From: Pedosphaera sp. | Lineage (GTDB): Bacteria; Verrucomicrobiota; Verrucomicrobiia; Limisphaerales; Pedosphaeraceae | Assembly (NCBI GenBank): GCA_028293465.1 | Contig: JAQGOT010000129.1 | Coordinates: 1 to 14,831, forward strand | Direction of reading: 5' to 3' | DNA: 14,831 bases | Shown here: in pieces, positions 1 to 7,212 of the stretch | Layout of the letters: each line of letters begins with the position of its first letter | How positions within the stretch are numbered: position 1 is the stretch's first letter | The notes under the pieces: model-generated | Seen by the model: the letters and a program-made list of their open reading frames with translations, nothing else | What the model was told of the DNA's origin: nothing | The model's database searches: none | Translations under genes and position numbers: made by a program

Positions 1-611
1 CAGGGACAAAGCGGCAGCAGACCCCAGCCGAAAATGATTACCGCAAAAAAGGCGGGTATCATGAGCGGCACGAACATCAGCACATAACAAATCGAGATCC
101 CCAGAGCGAAGGCATTGGCCAGTCCGAGCTTTCCGCGACGGGCAACCTTGTTCTCCCGCACGCTAATCCAAGCGGCTAAATTAGCCAGCGGAACGAAAGC
201 GACCACGAGCACATGCCAGATTGTCGGCAGAGGATCAAAAAACATCGAGGCGCACATGCGCGTGATCAATTCGATGAGGAGCGTGATGATCGGAAAAATG
301 GTGCCAAGGAGGAGGACGGTATAACCCGGCTGCTTTCGCTTCGGTTTCTGTGGCATACTAACCGGAGCAACGTCCGCCGGTAACAGCGGTTTCCCCTTCG
401 GCAGCGGTGGTTCGCCGAGGCGGGCGAGGATGCGGCGCACGTCGTCTTCAGTGACGATTCGCAGTTGGGCTGCCTGCACTTCGGTATCCACGTGGCGCTG
501 GAGGTCATCGATGACTTCCGCCGGGTCGGCGCCGGAACCCGTGAGTGATTCCCTGACCCGCGCGCAGTAGCGTTCCAATTCGGTTTTCGCTGAATTTGTC
601 CAGTCCGTCAT
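1..611 (-). CDS. HAAS-like domain membrane protein (partial, C-terminus beyond the window)
   Basis: The frame is open from an ATG at 611 to the left edge, giving 203 residues without a stop. Residues 1-70 are a helical, charged segment whose pattern (ELERYCARVRESL, then EVIDDLQRHV, then EDDVRRILARLGEP) resembles the HAAS domain, a helical signalling domain often found beside PadR regulators. Residues 71-95 are a basic, proline-rich linker. Membrane segments follow at about 97-119, 130-150 and 164-198, the last possibly two helices. The gene starts one base after the padR stop, and a strong Shine-Dalgarno-like AGGAGGAAGG sits in the end of padR, so the two are almost certainly one transcript. 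The inferred role is a membrane sensor or target controlled by the PadR protein. The missing C-terminus could carry another domain, so the function is open. Confidence 0.7.
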   Translation of the reverse strand, partial: MTDWTNSAKTELERYCARVRESLTGSGADPAEVIDDLQRHVDTEVQAAQLRIVTEDDVRRILARLGEPPLPKGKPLLPADVAPVSMPQKPKRKQPGYTVLLLGTIFPIITLLIELITRMCASMFFDPLPTIWHVLVVAFVPLANLAAWISVRENKVARRGKLGLANAFALGISICYVLMFVPLMIPAFFAVIIFGWGLLPLCP

Positions 612-612
612 A

Positions 613-954
613 TTATGTTCCCTTCCTCCTCAATTTCCTGGCGCCATCGTTCAAGGCCTCCAGGTAGTCGTTCATGATTGCCATTGTTTTCATCCCCTCC
701 TTGGTGAGGGCATAATATTTTCGGGCCGGTCCTTCTGATGATTCCTCCAATCGCGAACTGATCAACCCCTGCACCCGCAGCCGCGACAGCAGCGGGTAAA
801 GTGTTCCTTCCGTCACGCCCATGCCTTGGATCTCGACCAAAGTTTTGACCAACTCATACCCATAGCGCTCCTTCTCCGCCAGCGCGTTGAGGATGCACAA
901 TTCCAGCAGGCCTTTGCGCACCTGCACCGTCCAGTTGTCAAAAAAATCGTTCAC
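613..954 (-). CDS. PadR-family transcriptional regulator
   Basis: This is a 113-residue winged-helix protein, the usual length for short PadR regulators. It has the family signatures YGYEL at 31-35, TEGTLYPLLSRL at 48-59 (recognition helix) and GPARKYYALT at 75-84 (wing), then a C-terminal helix for dimerisation. PadR proteins usually repress neighbouring genes and often their own promoter, responding to small ligands; which ligand applies here cannot be read from the sequence. The start is a GTG at 954. No ATG precedes the conserved core and an in-frame stop lies just upstream (973-975). No clear ribosome-binding site is visible. The next gene starts one base after its stop, the usual PadR/HAAS arrangement. 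Confidence 0.93.
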   Translation of the reverse strand: MNDFFDNWTVQVRKGLLELCILNALAEKERYGYELVKTLVEIQGMGVTEGTLYPLLSRLRVQGLISSRLEESSEGPARKYYALTKEGMKTMAIMNDYLEALNDGARKLRRKGT

Positions 955-1107
955 ACGCGGAACAAATTGCAGTCACTACCTTGTAATGCATAATACTTGG
1001 CACTGCATTGTTCAAGAACTTTCTTTGCGTCGATTCTATAAGTCGGAGTATCGCTTACATTGCCCTTCAGCATTGCAACGCATTGCCCTTGCTGGCAGGC
1101 TTGTGGC
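955..1107. promoter_or_regulatory. Divergent promoter region between padR and kdsD
   Basis: This 153-base gap must hold the promoters of two divergent transcripts. The ten-base word CATTGCCCTT occurs at 1058-1067 and again at 1081-1090, with a related CATTGCAACG between them at 1071-1080. Near padR, TGCAGT (968-973) and ACTGCA (1002-1007) form a separated inverted pair around the palindrome ATGCAT (986-991). An AT-rich TATAAG (1037-1042) could be a -10 element for kdsD and TATTAT (minus strand, 990-995) one for padR, but neither has a convincing -35 at normal spacing. The repeats could bind PadR or another regulator; that is inference. Confidence 0.35.
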
Positions 1108-2079
1108 ATGAGTCATCTCGCCCGCGCGCGTGAAGTGTTTGACGTGGAACTGGCGGCCCTCAAAGGCGTCCGAGCCCAGCTCGACGAGTCTTTTGACCGG
1201 GCGGTCGAGCTGGTGGTTGATACCCTGGGCCGACGGGGCAAAATCATCGTGGTGGGCATCGGCAAGTCTGGGAACATCGGGCGCAAGATCGCCGCGACGC
1301 TGACCAGCACGGGTTCGACGAGCGTGGTGCTGAACAGCGTGGATGCGCTGCACGGGGACCTGGGCATTGTGAATGATGGCGACCTGATTCTCGCGTTGAG
1401 CTACTCCGGGGAATCGGAGGAATTGCTCAACCTGATGCCGGCGTTGAAACGGTTTTCCGTGAAGATCATTTCGATCACGGGGATGATCAAGTCTTCGCTG
1501 GCCCGTTTCAGCGACGTGAGCCTCAGCGTCAAAGTGGCGCGCGAAGCCTGCCCGTTCAATCTGGCGCCCACCTCGAGCACCACCGCCACGCTGGTGATGG
1601 GCGATGCGCTGGCCATGGCGGTGTTGCAGGCGCGCGGGTTCAAGGAACAGGATTTTGCGCGGCGGCATCCGGCGGGAGCGATCGGCCGCGCGATGTTGCT
1701 CAAGGTGGGCAACATCATGCGCACAGGGGCACGCAACGCCATCGCCCGTGAAACCATCACAATCAAGGAAGCGATCTTGCTAATGACGCGCGCCAAATCC
1801 GGCAGCCTAAGTGTGGTGAATCCGCGCGGCAAGCTGGTGGGGGTTTTCACCGACGGCGATCTGCGCCGCAACATGGCGTTGGACGGCGACCTCCTTTCCC
1901 AAACGCTCAAGCGGTTTATGACCCGCAACCCGATTTGCATCGGCGAAGAGGCGCTGGCGGCGGAGGCCCTCAAGATTTTCGATCAACGGAACATCGACGA
2001 TCTCATCGTGGTGAATGCGAAGCATGAGCCGGTGGGGTTGATTGATTCGCAGGATTTGCCGAAACTCAAAATCATGTAA
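1108..2079 (+). CDS. kdsD: Arabinose-5-phosphate isomerase (KpsF/GutQ/KdsD family)
   Basis: The enzyme interconverts ribulose 5-phosphate and arabinose 5-phosphate, the first step towards Kdo for lipopolysaccharide. The 323-residue product is close to the usual length. It has an N-terminal SIS domain (about 30-170) and two CBS domains (about 200-320). GIGKSG at 50-55, LHGDLG at 81-86, SYSGES at 98-103, ACPFNLAPTSSTTAT at 147-161 and RRHPAGAIGR at 185-194 are all family motifs. K53, E105, E146 and H187 fall at a constant offset of six from the catalytic residues K59, E111, E152 and H193 I recall for E. coli KdsD, so the active site looks complete. I chose the ATG at 1108 because the upstream frame only adds unconserved residues from a TTG. 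The isomerase family is secure; the sugar specificity is by homology. Confidence 0.95.
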   Translation: MSHLARAREVFDVELAALKGVRAQLDESFDRAVELVVDTLGRRGKIIVVGIGKSGNIGRKIAATLTSTGSTSVVLNSVDALHGDLGIVNDGDLILALSYSGESEELLNLMPALKRFSVKIISITGMIKSSLARFSDVSLSVKVAREACPFNLAPTSSTTATLVMGDALAMAVLQARGFKEQDFARRHPAGAIGRAMLLKVGNIMRTGARNAIARETITIKEAILLMTRAKSGSLSVVNPRGKLVGVFTDGDLRRNMALDGDLLSQTLKRFMTRNPICIGEEALAAEALKIFDQRNIDDLIVVNAKHEPVGLIDSQDLPKLKIM

Positions 2080-2081
2080 CC

Positions 2082-2849
2082 ATGCGCAAACAATTTATCA
2101 CCACCGCCTGCCTGATCGGCTTGACCGCCTTCACCATGAAGATGACCGCTGCCAGCACGAACGAACAGATCCTTCAGCCCAAAACGTTCACGCTGTCCGC
2201 CGGAACAAAAATCAATTATCTTTTGTTTCTGCCGGCGGACTACCGTTCTGGTTCCACCAATCAATGGCCGCTCATCCTTTTCCTCCACGGCGCCGGCGAG
2301 CGCGGCTCGAATGTCTGGAAGGCCGTCACTCACGGCCCGTCCAAGTACATTGCCGACCATCCCGACTTTCCTTTCATCCTCGTCGTTCCCCAGTGTCCCG
2401 AGAAGGAACGGTGGTCCAATGAACGGCTGCTTGGTTTGCTGGATGAAGTCACCCGGAACTGTCAGGTGGATGCCACGCGCGTTTATCTGACCGGTTTGAG
2501 CATGGGCGGATATGGCACCTGGAATTTGGGAACCACTTATCCGGAAAAATTTGCGGCCATCGCGCCGATGTGCGGCGGCGGCGAAGCGATCTCGGTGCTG
2601 TTGACCAGCTACGACGGTCGCTCCGCGGAAATCAAGTCACTGCCCGTCTGGGCATTCCACGGCGCGAAGGATCCCGTGGTGCCGATCGCTGAATCCGAGC
2701 GCATGGTCAAGATCATGAAAGATATCGGGTGCAAGGAAGTGGAATTCACGGTGTATCCGGAAGCCCAGCACAATTGCTGGACTGAGAGCTACAACAATCC
2801 CAAGCTCTACGAGTGGTTTCTGAAGCACCAGCGCCAGCCGGCAAAATAG
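2082..2849 (+). CDS. Exported alpha/beta-hydrolase (esterase / prolyl-oligopeptidase-like)
   Basis: This is a 255-residue serine hydrolase with a probable signal peptide (residues 1-24, basic start then a hydrophobic run ending TAAS). The fold landmarks are in order: LILFLHGAGERG (64-75, oxyanion region), nucleophile S140 in GLSMGG, D197 in HGAKDPVVP and H230 in AQHNCW, a complete catalytic triad. The HGPSKY segment at 84-89 and overall layout resemble periplasmic phospholipase/carboxylesterase-like enzymes, often linked to polysaccharide or feruloyl-ester breakdown. The substrate cannot be read from the sequence. The ATG lies two bases after the kdsD stop, so the genes are probably co-transcribed, although a Kdo-pathway role is not implied. 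No clear Shine-Dalgarno precedes it, so translational coupling to kdsD is likely. Confidence 0.88.
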   Translation: MRKQFITTACLIGLTAFTMKMTAASTNEQILQPKTFTLSAGTKINYLLFLPADYRSGSTNQWPLILFLHGAGERGSNVWKAVTHGPSKYIADHPDFPFILVVPQCPEKERWSNERLLGLLDEVTRNCQVDATRVYLTGLSMGGYGTWNLGTTYPEKFAAIAPMCGGGEAISVLLTSYDGRSAEIKSLPVWAFHGAKDPVVPIAESERMVKIMKDIGCKEVEFTVYPEAQHNCWTESYNNPKLYEWFLKHQRQPAK

Positions 2850-3142
2850 CCGTTATGGTCGTTCGTTCCCCAGCGAATGTTTACCGGCCGCTCCCGGGCA
2901 GTCAGCCAGTCAGTGACCAGGTGAAAGGCCTGCCAGCAAAAGCCGAGCGATCTGCCCGATGAACCAGGGCGACGGAAGCCGTCGTCCTGGGAGTGCGCAC
3001 GTCCCCGGGCGCAGCAAACCACGCCGGTCCAGTGCGATGGAACGAATCCGAACCCTCTGCCCCTGTCACGTTGCTGCGCCCGGGGACGTGCGCACTCCGC
3101 CCAAGCCTCCGAAGGGGGCGACCAAAATCCTGACCGTGCAAT
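2850..3142. other. Convergent intergenic region carrying a long inverted repeat
   Basis: Both flanking genes end here. No open frame in the stretch looks like a protein; the short frames simply translate the repeat arms. The region holds the 28-bp inverted repeat described separately and a GACGG/CCGTC mini-palindrome (2971-2983) just before its left arm. No T-run suggests a classical terminator, but the long repeat between convergent genes could end transcription from both sides. Confidence 0.6.
2990..3098. repeat. Perfect 28-bp inverted repeat with 53-base centre
   Basis: The left arm at 2990-3017 begins GGAGTGCGCACGTCCCC. Its exact reverse complement is at 3071-3098. The 53 bases between (3018-3070) contain no obvious structure or gene. 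Each arm contains CCCGGG or its equivalent GC core, so a folded transcript would be very stable. The size and arms fit a small non-autonomous mobile element or a REP/BIME-type dispersed repeat. There is no transposase and I cannot recognise a target duplication. No second copy is in this window. Confidence 0.85.
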
Positions 3143-4672
3143 TTATTCCGGCGATCTGTCGAACCTCAGCCAGGGTTGCTTCGCCGACTCCGTTTCGATC
3201 CGCTTCAACGCCCATTCGAAGCTGGCGCCTGAGGATGCCGCGTTGGGAGCTCCGCTTTTAGAATCCGTGTCGTCTTCGGGAATTCGCAGACCGTACCTTC
3301 TTTTAAACGTGGCCTCCTCTGTCTCCAACTCTGTCGCGAGATATCCGATTCCCTTTGGATGTGCCTGACCGGATTCCCTCTCCTGCTTGATGATTTCCAG
3401 CAGCGCGGGAATCGCCGACTTGGCGGTTTCTCCAAAGCAACCCAGAGCTTCAGCAGCCGCGCACCGGGTCCGCTGGTCTGGCAGAGCGAGGCATTCCGTA
3501 AGTCGCGGCACCACGGTCTCCGGGCTCTTGCAAATTATTCCGAGTGAGAAGATGGCCAACACTCGCACCCGCTCATCCTTGTCCCCGATCAGTGCCAGCA
3601 CCTCTGGCACTACTGTTGCGTCACGGACTTCGCGCTGGAAGCTCTTCATGACCAGCCCGAACTGCGTGTGATTTGGGGAAGGCTCCTCAGCAAAGCCCTT
3701 CATAATGTGCGCCATCCCATCTGCTCCAAGTATTTCGCGTAATGCGGAGGCAGCGGAACTGCACTTTTGCGGATCGCTCACCATGATCTCAGACAGCTTG
3801 GGCACTGCGGCCATAGCCTGGCTTTTGTAGTGAGCCACAAACCCGATGCAGGCCGATTGAACAAACCCGTCCTGGTCGGCCAATCCTTCCAACAGGACGG
3901 GCATCACCTCGGCCATGTGGTTCGTCCCAAAGCGTGCCAACGCGGCCAGCGAATAACGGCGCATCGCTGCATCTCCGCTGTGAAACTTCTCAATGAGCAC
4001 AGGCAAAACGAGCTCAGGCTGGTTCTGGCCTGCAGAGCCCAACGTCCGAAACGCACCAAGCCTCACCTCCGGAATTGTATCCTCAAGGGCCGCGATGATG
4101 ACCGGCAATGCCGGTTCCGCATTCGTTCCCAAAGCCGACAACGGCGGCAATACCGCCGCACGCACCCTCCAGTCCAGATTGGTCAACCCACCGATCAATG
4201 CCGGCACTCCCTCCCGACCAATTCCTGCCAGCGCCTCCCCCGCGTCAGAGCTCAGTTCCGGGTCGTTCAACATTTCGCTCAACTCAGGCACCGCGCCTCG
4301 CGCCTCTGGGCCAAGAATTCTGAAGGCCAGGACCGCTTTGCGCCTTGCATCCTCCGCGTAGTTAAATCGAAACTGAACCACCGACTGCTTATATGCCAAC
4401 TCTTCCAGTTTCAATTTCAACCGGGAGTCCCGGGACTGGAGCCTCCGTAAAATCCACGGCAGGCCGGCGGGGCCGATTTTCCGTAACGCCTCCCCCTCCT
4501 CCGTCCGCACCGTCTCTCCCTCCTCCATGTTGGTTGAATTCAACCGATCAAGCCATTGGCTGATTCTTTTTCCTTGGTAGCGCGGCTCGCGCCAATGTGC
4601 GAGGTAAGGCACCGCCATCGCGACCAGAAACGTCAGCACCAAGACCCAGATGATGCCTCTGCGCCACATCAT
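3143..4672 (-). CDS. Membrane-anchored HEAT-repeat protein (downstream paralogue)
   Basis: The product has 509 residues. A single hydrophobic helix at about 7-25 after MMWRR should anchor it in the inner membrane. It is followed by HWREPRYQGKRISQWLDRL (26-44), an opening motif shared with the next gene. Residues about 112-430 form HEAT/PBS-type repeats, with recurring units such as AVPELSEML, GEALAGIG, VPALIGGLTN and SAIPALLEII spaced about 35-40 residues apart. The tail ends SFEWALKRIETESAKQ (484-499), again matching the neighbour. HEAT solenoids bind proteins; no catalytic motif is seen and the partner is unknown. The ATG overlaps the upstream gene's TGA (ATGA, 4672-4669), so the two are translationally coupled. 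A second ATG follows at once. Confidence 0.85.
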   Translation of the reverse strand: MMWRRGIIWVLVLTFLVAMAVPYLAHWREPRYQGKRISQWLDRLNSTNMEEGETVRTEEGEALRKIGPAGLPWILRRLQSRDSRLKLKLEELAYKQSVVQFRFNYAEDARRKAVLAFRILGPEARGAVPELSEMLNDPELSSDAGEALAGIGREGVPALIGGLTNLDWRVRAAVLPPLSALGTNAEPALPVIIAALEDTIPEVRLGAFRTLGSAGQNQPELVLPVLIEKFHSGDAAMRRYSLAALARFGTNHMAEVMPVLLEGLADQDGFVQSACIGFVAHYKSQAMAAVPKLSEIMVSDPQKCSSAASALREILGADGMAHIMKGFAEEPSPNHTQFGLVMKSFQREVRDATVVPEVLALIGDKDERVRVLAIFSLGIICKSPETVVPRLTECLALPDQRTRCAAAEALGCFGETAKSAIPALLEIIKQERESGQAHPKGIGYLATELETEEATFKRRYGLRIPEDDTDSKSGAPNAASSGASFEWALKRIETESAKQPWLRFDRSPE

Positions 4673-6192
4673 CTCACCCCCGCCTGCTTCGCCGCCTCGG
4701 GGTCAATTTGCTGCAAGGCCGACTCGAAGCTGAGGAACGGAATGAATTCGGCCGAGCTCGCGCTTCTCTGAAACATGGGTAAATTATACCCCTTCACCGG
4801 CGGCTTGCCGTCCGAGCCCCGCCCGGCTCCCCGCGCTTTTAGCAGGTTTTCTTTCGTCACCAATTCCAAAAGCACCGGAACGGCATCCTTGGCTTCATTA
4901 CCAAACGAAGCAAGGGTGGTGGCGGCGGCGAGCTGAGTGTCGTCATCCTCCGCTGCGAGACTTTCGATGAGCCGAGGGACGGCCAAGCCTGATTTCCGGC
5001 GAATCTTCCCCAGCGTATAAATGGCCGTCAAACGGACTTGCGAGTCCTCCGCCTTCATGAACCCAATGAGGGTCGGCACCGCGGCTTCGGCGTCCCCACC
5101 AAAGTCGGCCAGCAGGCTGATCATCCGCGCTTGCGCCATGGGCGACCGGCCTGCCAAGGCCTGGCAAATGGGCAATACCGCCTCCGCACCGATGATTTCT
5201 TTCAAGGTCCGGGCAATGGCGCCACCGCCCCTCGCCTTCGTATCTTGAAGGAGTTCCATTAATTTCGGCACGGCCGGCCTGGCGTCCGCCTTAAACCGGC
5301 CTAATGCGATGGCGGCGCTGAAACGGATGCGGGGATCCAAATCTTCGAGTCCTTTCATCAATGCCGGAACCACGAGCGCCGGTTGGTTTTTCCCCAAGGA
5401 TGACAGCGCGAGTATAATGGAACCGCGCGCCGTTGAATCCCCGGTTTGCAAGCTGCCGATGAGCACCGGCACGGTGAGATCAGGCCGGTTTTCGCCGACC
5501 TGGATGACGGCTTCGAGCGCGGCGTGCCACACTCCGGGATTGGCATCCGGCAGCGCAGCGATGATCGCAGGCAACTGGGGTTCGGCGTTGGTGCCCAGGC
5601 TCGACAAGCCCAGCAAGGCCGCCGAACGGGCCACCGGGCTTTGATTGGTCAAAGCCTGGACCAAGGTCGGGAGAGCGTCGGGACCGATCCCCGCCAACGC
5701 TTGAACTGCGAAGCTGGCGATGGGCGGGTCAGTCAGCATCGCAGTCAGCGCAGGAATGGCGGCTTTCGCCTGCGGTCCGAGAATCTGGATGGCTTGAACA
5801 CCATGGGACCATTCCTCGTTGGCATGGTTGAATTGCAGCTCGATCCAAGGTTGTTGATCAGCCCATTTCTCGAGTTTGGTTTTGAAGTTAGAATCCCTGG
5901 CGCCGAACTTGGGCAGAATCCACGGCACCGCGTCGGGCCCGATACACTTGAGCGCCGCCCGGGCCTCGCGTTCCTGTCCGGATACCCGTAACTGCCGGAG
6001 CCAGAAGGTGACTTTTTTCCCTTCGTAGCCCGGTTCACGCCAATGCAGCAGGGAGGGCGAAACGGCGATCAACAAGAAAGCCGCCAAAACGCCCAAGGCA
6101 ATGCCATTACGCCGCCGTTTCTCCACCACGGTAGTGTCACCCACCCGTCGCGGGATGCCAGAAGATTTTGTGTGACAATCGCCGGGGCGCAT
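4669..6192 (-). CDS. Membrane-anchored HEAT-repeat protein (upstream paralogue)
   Basis: The product has 507 residues and the same architecture as the gene it overlaps: basic N-terminus, one membrane helix (about 29-48), HWREPGYEGKKVTFWLRQL (50-68), a HEAT solenoid (about 130-445), and the tail SFESALQQIDPEAAKQAG (488-505). Long stretches align residue by residue with the downstream protein, for example the LSALGTNAEP/LSSLGTNAEP segment. This marks an old tandem duplication, now well diverged. The start is uncertain. The ATG at 6192 adds about 22 residues before the anchor compared with the paralogue, and GTG codons at 6129 and 6126 (V22, V23) would give a matching N-terminus. A weak GAGG lies ten bases before the ATG. 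The function is unknown; a scaffold or binding role is inferred. Confidence 0.82.
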   Translation of the reverse strand: MRPGDCHTKSSGIPRRVGDTTVVEKRRRNGIALGVLAAFLLIAVSPSLLHWREPGYEGKKVTFWLRQLRVSGQEREARAALKCIGPDAVPWILPKFGARDSNFKTKLEKWADQQPWIELQFNHANEEWSHGVQAIQILGPQAKAAIPALTAMLTDPPIASFAVQALAGIGPDALPTLVQALTNQSPVARSAALLGLSSLGTNAEPQLPAIIAALPDANPGVWHAALEAVIQVGENRPDLTVPVLIGSLQTGDSTARGSIILALSSLGKNQPALVVPALMKGLEDLDPRIRFSAAIALGRFKADARPAVPKLMELLQDTKARGGGAIARTLKEIIGAEAVLPICQALAGRSPMAQARMISLLADFGGDAEAAVPTLIGFMKAEDSQVRLTAIYTLGKIRRKSGLAVPRLIESLAAEDDDTQLAAATTLASFGNEAKDAVPVLLELVTKENLLKARGAGRGSDGKPPVKGYNLPMFQRSASSAEFIPFLSFESALQQIDPEAAKQAGVR

Positions 6193-6303
6193 CCGGACAG
6201 CGCCTCAGGGCAGGGGGCTGAAGTTCGGGAGGTCGGGCGCTTTTCCGTTCCAACGAACATACCTCAATGCTCCGCGGCCTGAGGCAGTGTGGGGAACGCT
6301 CGC

Positions 6304-6321
6304 CCTCTCCCCGAGGAGAGG
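6304..6321. repeat. Hairpin, 7-bp stem with CCGA loop
   Basis: CCTCTCC (6304-6310) pairs perfectly with GGAGAGG (6315-6321) around a 4-base loop. This purine/pyrimidine palindrome resembles a dispersed intergenic repeat type seen in many bacteria. There is no T-run, so it is not a typical terminator. Confidence 0.6.
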
Positions 6322-6457
6322 CTGAATCGACTACCGCTTGGGGAAGGGTTTGGATCGCGGTTGCAGTCCCCCGCTCCGATTCGTCCGGGTGGGGGTGGGT
6401 AACAGGTCAGGGCGGGTTTCGAGCGGTCCAAGCAGATCGGAATGCTCTTCCGTTGAA

Positions 6458-6474
6458 GCGGCGTGAAGCGCCGC
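6458..6474. repeat. Hairpin, GCGGCG / CGCCGC stem, REP-like
   Basis: GCGGCG (6458-6463) pairs with CGCCGC (6469-6474) around TGAAG. The surrounding wording (GAAGCGGCG, then CGCCGCGCTCCTT) resembles a repeat I associate with intergenic regions of subdivision-3 Verrucomicrobiota. That association is from memory and is not shown by this window, which has only one copy. Confidence 0.5.
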
Positions 6475-6552
6475 GCTCCTTGGGCAGGGCTCGGAGGCGT
6501 CCTTCCAGCGCAGCTTGCAATCCCCACCCTGGTCGTGCCGGGAACTAGTCGA

Positions 6553-6972
6553 TTAGAACCAAGGGCGCTTGTTGATCACGTAGGTGTTCACGAAGTCCTC
6601 ATCGGATTTGGTGAGATAGAGGATGCCCTCAATGAAACCGATGAGATGGGTGATAATGCCGCCGAGGCCACAGGTCAAAACGGTCACGAGGAGCATGGTA
6701 AGGCCGGCACCTGTGTAGCCGAGAATGAACTTATGGACGCCGAGCGAACCGAGGAGAATCGCGCAGATGCCGGCCGCAATCTTGTTGCCAGCCCGGGGAT
6801 CATAATAACCAACGCGCGCCAGGCTCGCACCGCAATTAGTGCAGACGACGGCGGGCGGCGTTGGCTTGCCGCAGTTCTGGCAGCAGGCCGTTCCAGCCCG
6901 CGGGTCAAGCCCACATTTTGGGCACGCAATGGCACGGTCATCCAATTGGTTGCCACAGTTTCGACAATACAT
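6553..6972 (-). CDS. Double zinc-ribbon TM2-domain membrane protein
   Basis: The product has 139 residues. Four CxxC pairs (C3/C6, C17/C20, C31/C34, C44/C47) make two zinc ribbons on the N-terminal side. A TM2 domain follows at about 62-122: two hydrophobic helices with the LGSLGVHKFILGY turn (74-86) and a GLGGII segment (102-107). The protein ends KSDEDFVNTYVINKRPWF, a tail I recognise from bacterial zinc-ribbon/TM2 proteins. I chose the ATG at 6972 because the first CxxC begins two residues later and a GAAAGGG ribosome-binding site sits five bases upstream; the longer frame back to 7080 adds nothing conserved. The molecular role of the family is not established. It is divergent from a metal-ion transporter gene. 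Confidence 0.9.
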   Translation of the reverse strand: MYCRNCGNQLDDRAIACPKCGLDPRAGTACCQNCGKPTPPAVVCTNCGASLARVGYYDPRAGNKIAAGICAILLGSLGVHKFILGYTGAGLTMLLVTVLTCGLGGIITHLIGFIEGILYLTKSDEDFVNTYVINKRPWF

Positions 6973-7212
6973 AATCGCCCTTTCGTTGCCGGTCAGGTCG
7001 GGTATGTTTCTGAGGCGGTCTTCGCCACCGGTCATTAAGCATAGCACAGGTTTGCGTGAAGCGCCGGGTGACTTCGCCAAGCTGGTGGCCGGATCACCGC
7101 GAGCATTGAATTACTCCTGCGGGATGGATGCTTGAGTTTCTGATTTCCAAACCGGCTTATTCCTGCTTTCGTTCCCAAGCGATCCGATCACTTACTGAAT
7201 TCGTTTACGTCG
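6973..7212. promoter_or_regulatory. Divergent promoter region, TM2 gene / CDF transporter
   Basis: This 240-base gap separates two divergently transcribed genes and so must hold both promoters. The only clear signal is the GAAAGGG ribosome-binding site of the minus-strand gene (about 6978-6984). I see no convincing -35/-10 pair, no clear palindromic metal-regulator box and no recognisable RNA. Confidence 0.35.

Larger units (their letters stand above)
6193..6552. other. Intergenic region with REP-like palindromes; no gene seen
   Basis: This stretch lies downstream of the TM2-domain gene and upstream of the HEAT pair, both on the minus strand, so it should hold the HEAT promoter; no convincing -35/-10 pair is visible. 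It contains two tight hairpins (listed separately) and an 8-bp inverted pair, GCCTCAGG at 6202-6209 and CCTGAGGC at 6278-6285. Open frames across it (for example plus strand 6267-6548) are low-complexity and unlike proteins. Confidence 0.6.

Noticed and set aside
1036..1668. A 210-residue minus-strand frame across kdsD
   Set aside because: It is antisense to kdsD with a composition (His/Arg/Gln-rich) typical of shadow frames.
2959..3261. Short frames reading APGDVRTP on both strands near 3000-3100
   Set aside because: They translate the two arms of the inverted repeat and carry nothing else that looks like protein.
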